Positions 1-5,640 of a stretch of 16,033 nucleotides of DNA are shown in pieces. A model generated the notes under the pieces. The model saw only the letters and a program-made list of their open reading frames with translations, ran no database searches and had not been told where the DNA came from. Origin of the DNA: an uncultured cyanobacterium (GTDB taxonomy: Bacteria > Cyanobacteriota > Cyanobacteriia > PCC-6307 > Cyanobiaceae); NCBI GenBank assembly GCA_903862155.1, contig CAIOXF010000206.1, forward strand, positions 1 through 16,033, read 5' to 3'. Positions within the stretch are counted from its first letter, which is position 1, and every line of letters begins with the position of its first letter. The position numbers and the translations under genes were made by a program.

Positions 1-161
1 GCCGCAGGTGTTCCGGGTGCACCGAAACCTACGCCGGGCAAGACGCCTGCCCCCGATGCAGGGCCGCCCAAACCACCCGGATTGGGCCTGGCTTGAGCAG
101 CTAGCGCCGAGCAGCCCAGGGCCACGGCCGCAGCCAGCGAAAGGGCACGAATCACGGACAT
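1..161 (-). CDS. Secreted protein of unknown function (N-terminal part only)
   Basis: An open frame reads leftward from ATG at 161 and runs off the window edge, leaving 53 codons. The N-terminus is a classic Sec signal peptide: a short start with Arg5, a hydrophobic stretch at about residues 6-20 (ALSLAAAVALGCSAL) and an AxA-type cleavage site near AAQA (residues 21-24). The following region is rich in Gly, Pro and Ala (RPNPGGLGGPASGAG) and probably disordered. Cys17 lies in the hydrophobic region, but ALGC is a poor lipobox, so a lipoprotein is less likely. The gene diverges from thpR across 47 bases. The functional domain lies outside the window, so I assign no function. That it is coding is inferred from the well-formed signal peptide and the absence of stops. 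Confidence 0.6.
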   Translation of the reverse strand, partial: MSVIRALSLAAAVALGCSALAAQARPNPGGLGGPASGAGVLPGVGFGAPGTPA

Positions 162-183
162 GGATGGACGGGCTGAAACTTCA

Positions 184-189
184 GTTGTA
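184..189 (-). promoter_or_regulatory. Possible -10 element of the leftward secreted-protein gene
   Basis: The minus strand reads TACAAC here, 22 bases upstream of the ATG at 161. It fits the TAnnnT-type -10 only loosely because the last base is C, and I see no convincing -35. It lies in the 47-base divergent gap shared with thpR. Confidence 0.2.
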
Positions 190-208
190 GGCGAAGGACG
201 CAGCGGCC

Positions 209-799
209 ATGGAAGCGGCCAACTGGTTCGTGGGGCTGCGACTGCCCGAGCCATCGGGATGGATTGAGGTGGCGGCACGGCTGCCGAGCGGGGTGCGCCG
301 CTTCCATCCCAGCGATCTGCACATCACGGTGGCGTTCCTGGGCGCCTGCGAAGAGGAGCACGCCCTGCGGGCCTGGCAGGCCCTGGAGCCCAGGCGTCAT
401 CCACCAATCCCGGTGAGCGCGGCGCGCTGGCTGGCGCTGGGCCCACCCAGCGCGCCCTCCGCCTTCGGGCTGGGTCTGGCGAACGGTCATCAAGCGGTGG
501 CGGCGCTGATGGCCAGCTGGGGAGCGGAAGCCCTGGCGGCGGCTGGGCGTGCGCTGGATCGCCGGGAGCCGCTACCCCACGTCACCCTGGCCCGCCCCAC
601 AAGGCGCGGCGGCGATGGGGCACGAACCGCCATGCAGCAGTGGATCACCACGGCGCCGGTGCCGGAGCAACCCACCACGCTGGAACAGTTGGCCCTGTTT
701 ACCTGGGCTGCGAACCGCGAGGAGCGGCTGTTCCAGGTGGTGGCCGAACGCCGCCTGGATCAGAGCGAGTGGCTGCGTCAGCTTGAGGCCGAGGTGTAG
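209..799 (+). CDS. thpR: RNA 2',3'-cyclic phosphodiesterase (2'-5' RNA ligase family)
   Basis: A 196-residue protein of the 2H phosphoesterase superfamily. Both catalytic HxT motifs are present at the expected spacing: His38-Ile-Thr40 inside HITVAFLG and His124-Val-Thr126 inside PHVTLARP. The family opens 2',3'-cyclic phosphate ends of RNA to 2'-phosphate; the RNA ligase activity seen in vitro is of unclear physiological meaning. The length is normal for LigT/ThpR proteins. It is predicted cytoplasmic, with no signal peptide or membrane segment. ATG at 209 is preferred because EAANWFVGLRLP is the usual first beta strand. Its last 22 bases overlap the 3' end of the convergent ABC permease. It stands alone in its transcription unit, so context gives no specific substrate. 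Confidence 0.9.
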   Translation: MEAANWFVGLRLPEPSGWIEVAARLPSGVRRFHPSDLHITVAFLGACEEEHALRAWQALEPRRHPPIPVSAARWLALGPPSAPSAFGLGLANGHQAVAALMASWGAEALAAAGRALDRREPLPHVTLARPTRRGGDGARTAMQQWITTAPVPEQPTTLEQLALFTWAANREERLFQVVAERRLDQSEWLRQLEAEV

Positions 800-1566
800 A
801 AGCGCAGGGCAAAGCGCCAGAACAGCCGGCTCACCACCAAGGCCAGGGCCGCCACCAGCACGCTGGCCACACCCCAGTGCCAGTGCAGCCGCCCCAGGAT
901 CGCTTCGGCCGGCACCGTGGTGAGAAACGCCACCGGCAGCACCAGGGTGAACAGGGTGCGCAGCGCCGGGGGATAGGCACTCACCGGATAGCGCCCGGCC
1001 GTGAGCGCAGCCCGGAGCACTTCCGTGGCGTTCCACGTTTTCACGAACCAGATCGAGGTGGCCGCCAGCACAAACCACAGCGCGTAGAGGATCACCGCCG
1101 CCGCCGCCAGAAGCACCAGGGCCAACACGAGCGAGGCCGGAGCAAGAGAGGCACCGGCCTGGGGAGCGGCCCAGAGCATCAGCCCCGCTCCCACCGCCAG
1201 CTCTGGCAATCCGGCCGGACTCACCGTGCGCAGCGACAGCCAGAACTGGCTGTCAATCGGCTTGAGCAGCACGAAATCAAGGGTGCCCTCCTGCACGTGG
1301 GTCACGATCCGGCTGAGGTTGGGCCGCAGCAGCGTGCTGGTGAGTCCATCGAGCACCGTGTAGGCCCCCAGCACCACCTGGGCCGCCGGCCAGCTCCAGC
1401 CCCCCAGCCCTTCGCCCTGGCGGAAGAACAACGAGAGCACAAACAGGCTGCCGGCCAGGTTGCCCGCCATGGCCACCAGTTCGATCAGCAGGTTGAGCTG
1501 ATACTCCATTTGGCCGGCGGCGGCCGTGCCCCAGAAGCGCCGCAGACTGCGCAGGTAGCGGCCCAT
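778..1566 (-). CDS. ABC-2 type exporter permease, second subunit
   Basis: A 262-residue integral membrane protein with about six hydrophobic segments, for example LLIELVAMAGNLAGSLFVLS, LVLALVLLAAAAVILYALWF and VASVLVAALALVVSRLFW. The motif EGTLDFVLLKPID at about residues 93-105 is typical of the ABC-2 permease family represented by PF06182 (DUF990-like). The frame is open further upstream to 1644, but ATG at 1566 is chosen because it begins MGRYLRSLRRFW and shares its A with the stop of the preceding permease (TGATG), the same arrangement as the junction before it. It would pair with the 1566-2396 permease and the 2396-3388 ATPase as a heterodimeric exporter. The substrate cannot be told from sequence. 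The 3' end overlaps thpR tail to tail. Confidence 0.88.
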   Translation of the reverse strand: MGRYLRSLRRFWGTAAAGQMEYQLNLLIELVAMAGNLAGSLFVLSLFFRQGEGLGGWSWPAAQVVLGAYTVLDGLTSTLLRPNLSRIVTHVQEGTLDFVLLKPIDSQFWLSLRTVSPAGLPELAVGAGLMLWAAPQAGASLAPASLVLALVLLAAAAVILYALWFVLAATSIWFVKTWNATEVLRAALTAGRYPVSAYPPALRTLFTLVLPVAFLTTVPAEAILGRLHWHWGVASVLVAALALVVSRLFWRFALRFYTSASS

Positions 1567-2396
1567 CAGGCGCCCATCGCGGAGTAGCGGCGCACGCCCG
1601 CGCGCCACACCAGCACCAGCAGCGGCACCAGCAGCACTATCCACAACGCCATCGCCCCAAAGCCCCCGGCAATCGAGAGTGCGTGGGGGCCCGTGGGGAA
1701 GGGATCACCAGAGAGCAACCGCGCCGGGAAGGCCACCATCAACGGGAAGGGCGTGCGCAGGGCCCAGGCCCGCACAGGCTCCGGAAAGCTCTCCAGCGGC
1801 GCCACCAACCCGGAAAGAAACAAATAGGGGATGTACAGCAAGCGCTCCAGGGCACTGGCCCGCTCAGTCCAGAAGCAGCAGGCGGCGATCAGGCTCTGGA
1901 GCAGGAAGTTGATGGCGAAGGCCAGGCCCACCGCCAGCACCCCCAGCAGCGCCCGGCCCGGCCCCGGCAGGGCGAAGGCCAGAGGCTGCAGCAGGAAGAA
2001 GAGCGCCGCGATCACCAGCACGAAGGGCAATCGGGTGGCCTGCTCCGCCTGGTGGGAGGCCACGTAGCGCCAGAGGGGATGGAGCGGCTGGAGCAGATAG
2101 GGGGAGAGGCGGCCCTGGAGGGCGTCTTCCTCGAACTGCCACACCACCCACACCACGCTGAACTGGCGCGCCACAAACGCACAGAGGAAGTAGCGGGCCA
2201 GCTCCGGCTGGCTGAAGCCGCTGGCCTGGGCGGCGGTGCCAGCCGCGCTCCACACGCCGAGCATGATGAACGGCACCACGCCGGAGAGGGCCCAGAGCGC
2301 GATCTCCGCCCGGTACTCGAGCATGTAGGCGTACTGGGTGGCCCAGAGGGTGCGGGCCACACGCAGCCCGTGCCACAGCCTGCGTCGGGCAGCCAT
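1566..2396 (-). CDS. ABC-2 type exporter permease, first subunit
   Basis: A 276-residue membrane protein with about six hydrophobic segments, including IALWALSGVVPFIMLGVWS, LPFVLVIAALFFLLQPLAFAL and MALWIVLLVPLLVLVW. The cytoplasmic EEDALQGRLSPYLLQPLHPL motif near residues 89-108 is the counterpart of EGTLDFVLLKPID in the next gene, so the two permeases are diverged paralogues with different surfaces. The Arg-rich start (MAARRRLWHGLRVART) fits a cytoplasmic N-terminus. It begins at an ATG sharing one base with the ATPase stop codon (TGATG) and ends the same way into the second permease, which suggests translational coupling of the three genes. Family assignment to PF06182-like ABC-2 permeases is from motif recognition. 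Substrate unknown. Confidence 0.88.
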   Translation of the reverse strand: MAARRRLWHGLRVARTLWATQYAYMLEYRAEIALWALSGVVPFIMLGVWSAAGTAAQASGFSQPELARYFLCAFVARQFSVVWVVWQFEEDALQGRLSPYLLQPLHPLWRYVASHQAEQATRLPFVLVIAALFFLLQPLAFALPGPGRALLGVLAVGLAFAINFLLQSLIAACCFWTERASALERLLYIPYLFLSGLVAPLESFPEPVRAWALRTPFPLMVAFPARLLSGDPFPTGPHALSIAGGFGAMALWIVLLVPLLVLVWRAGVRRYSAMGA

Positions 2397-3388
2397 CAGC
2401 GGAATGCCTCCAGCGAGCCCTGGCGGAACAGCCGGCCGATGAGCTCCTCGATCGGCGGATCGCTTACCTCCAGATCCACCACCTCGTGGTTGGCCAGCAG
2501 ACGGTTCACGCTGGCGGTGAGCTGCTCGCGGGGGATCAGCAGGCGCACCTCCGAGCCCTCCAGGCTCTCGATCTCGCCGTATCCAGCGAACGCATCGGCA
2601 GGCAGTGGATGGGCCAGTTCCAGCCGCACCTGGCGCCAGGGGGCCAGCTGCTCGCTCAGGCCAACGAGGCTGCCGTCGTAGAAGAGCGCTCCCTCGTGGA
2701 TCAGCAGCACCCGGGGGCAGAGGGCCGTGATGTCGGCCATGTAGTGGCTGGTGAGCAGCACCGTGGCGCCGGTGCGCTGGTTGTAGTCGGCAAGGAACTG
2801 GCGCACCCGGGCCTGGGCATTCACATCCAGCCCAAGGGTGGGTTCATCGAGGAACAGCACCTGGGGCTCGTGCAGCAGGGCCGCCAGCAGCTCGGCCTTC
2901 ATCCGCTGGCCGAGCGAGAGTTTGCGAACAGGCCGGGTGAGCTCCTCCCCCAGCTCGAGCATCTCGGCCAACTCTTGAATGCGGCGGTTGGCGATGGCAT
3001 CGGGGATGCCGTACACCGCGGCGTTGACCCGGAGGGAATCGAGGGGAGGCAGATCCCAGATCAGCTGCTGCTTCTGGCCCATCACCAACGTGATGCATTC
3101 CAGAAACGTTCGCTGGCGCCGCCAGGGCGTGTGGCCCGCCACCTCCAGTTGCCCGCCACTGGGATGGATCAACCCCGTGAGCATCTTGAGGGTGGTGGTT
3201 TTGCCAGCCCCGTTGGGCCCGAGGAAGCCCACCACCTCGCCGGGCTCGATGCTGAAGCTCACCCCCTTCACGGCGGCCACATCGCGGGTGCGGCGCCTGA
3301 GGAAATGGCGCACGGTGCCGCGCAGCCCCGGCTGCTTGTCGGCCACCCGGTAGGTCTTGCTCAGGCCGCTGGCCCTCACGATCGCCAT
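2396..3388 (-). CDS. ABC transporter ATP-binding protein of the ABC-2 exporter
   Basis: A 330-residue ATPase with all expected motifs: Walker A GPNGAGKTT (57-65), Q-loop in the GQKQQL region (about 104-109), signature LSLGQ (157-161, replacing LSGGQ), Walker B with the catalytic glutamate VLFLDEP (177-183), D-loop GLD and H-loop His215. After about residue 235 a C-terminal extension carries a small regulatory-type domain, as in the DrrA/NatA-like exporter ATPases. It energises the two permeases that follow on the same strand. The start MAIVRASGLSKTYRV is the first ATG of a gene diverging from the DUF2499 gene across 43 bases, so the promoter must be very compact or lie inside the neighbour. 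Drug, polysaccharide or lipid export are all possible; nothing here decides. Confidence 0.92.
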   Translation of the reverse strand: MAIVRASGLSKTYRVADKQPGLRGTVRHFLRRRTRDVAAVKGVSFSIEPGEVVGFLGPNGAGKTTTLKMLTGLIHPSGGQLEVAGHTPWRRQRTFLECITLVMGQKQQLIWDLPPLDSLRVNAAVYGIPDAIANRRIQELAEMLELGEELTRPVRKLSLGQRMKAELLAALLHEPQVLFLDEPTLGLDVNAQARVRQFLADYNQRTGATVLLTSHYMADITALCPRVLLIHEGALFYDGSLVGLSEQLAPWRQVRLELAHPLPADAFAGYGEIESLEGSEVRLLIPREQLTASVNRLLANHEVVDLEVSDPPIEELIGRLFRQGSLEAFR

Positions 3389-3431
3389 GGCCGAACCCTA
3401 ACCAGCCCGGCGATGCCCGAAAGTTGCCGGT

Positions 3432-3758
3432 ATGCACGCCCTTTCGCTGCCCACCTGGTGGATCCACATCGCCTCGGTGCTCGAGTGGGTGCTGGCGATG
3501 CTGGCCGTGCAGCAGCTGGGGCTGATGCGCCGCGAACGCGGCTGGCGCTGGCTGGCCCTGGCGATGCTGCCGGCCCTGGTGAGCGCCATGTGCGCCTGCA
3601 CCTGGCACCTGTTCGATAACCCCGATGGCCTCAAGGGGCTGGTGGTGCTGCAGGCCGGGCTCACCACCGTTGGGAACCTTTGCCTAGCGCTGGCGGTGTT
3701 TTTCCTGTTGCGGGAGCAGCGGCTCAAGGCCGATGGCGAGGCGCCGACCCGTGGCTGA
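3432..3758 (+). CDS. DUF2499 membrane protein (Ycf49-like)
   Basis: A 108-residue membrane protein recognised as the DUF2499 family of cyanobacteria and plastids (called Ycf49-like in some annotations). It opens LSLPTWWIHIASVLEWVLAM, with the conserved WxIHxxSVxEW core, followed by two more hydrophobic segments around WLALAMLPALVSAMCACTWH and LQAGLTTVGNLCLALAVFFLL. The conserved patch HLFDN (about residues 59-63) sits between them. There is no signal peptide. The function is not established; presence in oxygenic phototrophs suggests a thylakoid or inner-membrane role, which is inference. The next gene (DUF3593) overlaps its 3' end and psaK follows, so the three may be one transcription unit. 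Confidence 0.85.
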   Translation: MHALSLPTWWIHIASVLEWVLAMLAVQQLGLMRRERGWRWLALAMLPALVSAMCACTWHLFDNPDGLKGLVVLQAGLTTVGNLCLALAVFFLLREQRLKADGEAPTRG

Positions 3759-4074
3759 ACTGCATCTGCTGGAGCGACTGGGGGCGATTGATCCGGCCCC
3801 ACTGTTCGTGTTCTCGCTGTTCCCTTATCTGGCCTTCCTCTGGCTGGCGGGGCAGGTGGAGGCCTTCCCGAAACTGGCACTGCGCGGCTTTCAGCTCACC
3901 CTGCTGTTCGTGGCAGTCACGATCGTGGCCTCGGTGATCGCACTCCAGAGCTACGGCCGCCAGCTGGCGGATGTGGACTGGCTCCATGGCGGCGCCGAAG
4001 CCTTCCTCACCGCCGCCAACCTGCTGATCGTGCTGGGCTTCAGCCAGGCCCTGAAGGGAGTGAACAAGTCTTAA
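3733..4074 (+). CDS. DUF3593 membrane protein
   Basis: A protein of 113 residues (107 from the alternative start) recognised as the cyanobacterial/plastid DUF3593 family. It has the characteristic DPAPLFVFSLFPYLAFLW segment, a second hydrophobic segment (FQLTLLFVAVTIVASVIAL) and a third at the C-terminus (FLTAANLLIVLGFSQAL), so about three membrane spans. Two starts are possible: ATG at 3733, overlapping the DUF2499 gene by 26 bases, or GTG at 3751, overlapping by 8. The GTG start removes the basic MARRRP leader and may match relatives better, so the start is uncertain. The overlap implies co-translation with DUF2499. Function unknown; an association with the photosynthetic membrane is inference from psaK 67 bases downstream. 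Confidence 0.82.
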   Translation: MARRRPVAELHLLERLGAIDPAPLFVFSLFPYLAFLWLAGQVEAFPKLALRGFQLTLLFVAVTIVASVIALQSYGRQLADVDWLHGGAEAFLTAANLLIVLGFSQALKGVNKS

Positions 4075-4141
4075 GGGGGCCCGCTGGCGGCAGACGCTGC
4101 CCGGAAGATGGAGCGTCGGCTTTCACAGCGCCCTCGAAGCA

Positions 4142-4399
4142 ATGTTCGCTCCGCTCCTGGCCATCGCCCCTGCCACCCTCTCCTGGTCGCCCAAGGTGGC
4201 CTTGGTGATGATCGTGTGCAACGTGATCGCCATTGCCATCGGCAAAGCCACGATCAAGCATCCCAACGTGGGCGCCCAGCTCCCCAACGCCGCCATGTTC
4301 GGCGGCATGAGCCACGCCGCCCTGCTGGGCACCACCAGCTTCGGCCACATCCTGGGCATGGGCGCCATCCTTGGCCTGGCGTCCCGCGGCGTGCTCTGA
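4142..4399 (+). CDS. psaK: Photosystem I reaction centre subunit PsaK
   Basis: An 85-residue protein matching PsaK, a peripheral subunit of the photosystem I core with two transmembrane helices and antenna chlorophyll. The helices lie at about residues 18-35 and 58-79, flanking a stromal loop with GKATIKHPNVGAQLP (34-48). The conserved TSFGHILG stands at 65-72. ATG at 4142 gives the family length and the usual short N-terminus; an out-of-frame ATG at 4108 opens a longer ORF that is spurious. The 67 bases after DUF3593 hold a weak hairpin (GGCAG-acg-CTGCC, 4089-4101) but no promoter I trust, so psaK may be read from its own or the upstream promoter. A strong inverted repeat starts 16 bases after its stop codon. 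Confidence 0.95.
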   Translation: MFAPLLAIAPATLSWSPKVALVMIVCNVIAIAIGKATIKHPNVGAQLPNAAMFGGMSHAALLGTTSFGHILGMGAILGLASRGVL

Positions 4400-4414
4400 T
4401 CCCAGGATCGCCAG

Positions 4415-4460
4415 GCGAGCCCTGCCCTACCGCCAACCCAGCAGGTAGGGCAGGGCTCGC
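4415..4460. terminator. Perfect 16-bp inverted repeat between convergent psaK and reductase genes
   Basis: The left arm GCGAGCCCTGCCCTAC (4415-4430) and right arm GTAGGGCAGGGCTCGC (4445-4460) are exact reverse complements around a 14-base loop. The stem is GC-rich and sits 16 bases past the psaK stop. The right arm and loop lie inside the reductase gene and encode part of its last residues (RALPYLLGWR). A bidirectional transcription stop is the simplest reading. Neither side has a clear T-tract, so it may instead act in 3'-end protection or halt RNA polymerase without a canonical tail. Confidence 0.65.
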
Positions 4461-5635
4461 GCCCCATACCGTTCAAAGCGGTACTCAAACAGCAGCGCTG
4501 AGAGGTCTGCCGCGGAACAACCCGCCAGCCCACTCAGCAGCGTCTCCAGCCTTGCGTCGCCCCTGGGGCCGTTGAGCCCGAGCCAGGTGCGTCGCGCCAA
4601 TCGCCCGCTGAGGCTCCAGCGCCAACCCAGTGCCCGTCTGAGTTTGGCCTCATAGCGGCCCAAGGCGTGGTAGCCCAACCAGCGATGGCCATCCCCGCCA
4701 TTCCGCACCGCACGTGCCAACAGGGGTGCGAGCACCTCCGCAGCCAGCAGCGCGTGGCGGATGCCCTCGCCGCCCAGCAGATTCGCGGTGCTCACCGCAT
4801 CGCCCAGGCCGATCAGCCGGCCGCGCCGATGGGGCTCCCGGCGCCGGATCGTGCTGCGGATGCGGCCGCCGTGGCGATCGAGCACGGGAGCATCGGCCAG
4901 GCCGGTGCGCTCCAGCAGGCTCTGCAGCTCCCCGGCGAGGGGAGGCTGGTGGTGGCCTGCCTGCTCCAGCCGGCACACGCCCAGCTTGAGCTGGCCGGGC
5001 TGCATCGGGAAGATCCAGCCGTAGCCCTGCTGCACCCAACGCGAGCCCATGAAGAAGCTGAGCCGCTCACTCCAGCTGCGCCAGCGAGCTTCATCCACCT
5101 CCAGCAGCCACTCCACCCCCACACCACTCACCAAGGTGTGATCGGGCGGCTCGCCCAGCAGGGCCCTGCCTTCGCCGCTGGCATCCACCACCCACGCGCT
5201 GCGGATGGTGGTGCGCTCGCCACCCGCTCCGCGGAGGTCCGTAACCATCCCGCCGCCGGGCTCCTCCCGGCAGGAGAGCGCCGTGAGGCCCAGCCGAAGC
5301 TGAACACCTGCAGCCGTGGCCCGCTCCGCCAGCCACAGCCGAAGCGCCCCGAAATCCAGCACGGCGCCAAGGGATTCAGGCGCATCCCAGCAACGCTGCG
5401 AATCGCCAGGTCCAACCAGTTGCCAGCCGCGCCACTGGGCAGCCTGCACGCAGGCCGGAAGGCCGAAGCGCTCCACAGCAGAGCGGGGCAGGGCAGCACT
5501 GCTGAAGGCGGCCTGGCGCAGATCGGCAAGCCGATCCACCAGCACCACATCCAATCCCTCAGCCGCGAGCCGGCCAGCCAACGATCCGCCGGCAGGGCCG
5601 GCGCCCACCACCAGCACCTGGCAGTGGGTTGCCAC
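4427..5635 (-). CDS. FAD-dependent oxidoreductase, geranylgeranyl-reductase-like
   Basis: A 402-residue flavoprotein of the geranylgeranyl reductase/aromatic hydroxylase fold. It starts with the dinucleotide-binding motif VLVVGAGPAGGSLAG (GAGPAG at 11-16) and the strand-end acidic residue Asp34. Further motifs are VVDASG (149-154), YGWIFP (205-210) and the FAD-pyrophosphate motif GDAVSTANLLGGEGI (278-292). It is not ChlP itself as far as I can judge; the exact substrate is unknown. The start is GTG at 5635, immediately before the FAD motif and 5 bases after the dxs stop; the frame stays open to 5869 but that part lies inside dxs. Coupling to dxs suggests an isoprenoid or carotenoid substrate (inference). 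The 3' end forms one arm of the inverted repeat. Confidence 0.82.
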   Translation of the reverse strand: MATHCQVLVVGAGPAGGSLAGRLAAEGLDVVLVDRLADLRQAAFSSAALPRSAVERFGLPACVQAAQWRGWQLVGPGDSQRCWDAPESLGAVLDFGALRLWLAERATAAGVQLRLGLTALSCREEPGGGMVTDLRGAGGERTTIRSAWVVDASGEGRALLGEPPDHTLVSGVGVEWLLEVDEARWRSWSERLSFFMGSRWVQQGYGWIFPMQPGQLKLGVCRLEQAGHHQPPLAGELQSLLERTGLADAPVLDRHGGRIRSTIRRREPHRRGRLIGLGDAVSTANLLGGEGIRHALLAAEVLAPLLARAVRNGGDGHRWLGYHALGRYEAKLRRALGWRWSLSGRLARRTWLGLNGPRGDARLETLLSGLAGCSAADLSALLFEYRFERYGARALPYLLGWR

Positions 5636-5640
5636 GGAAC

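Noticed and set aside
4108..4575. Plus-strand ORF of 155 codons covering psaK
   Set aside because: It is in a different frame from psaK, is Arg/Pro/His-rich and runs through the opposite gene's 3' end.
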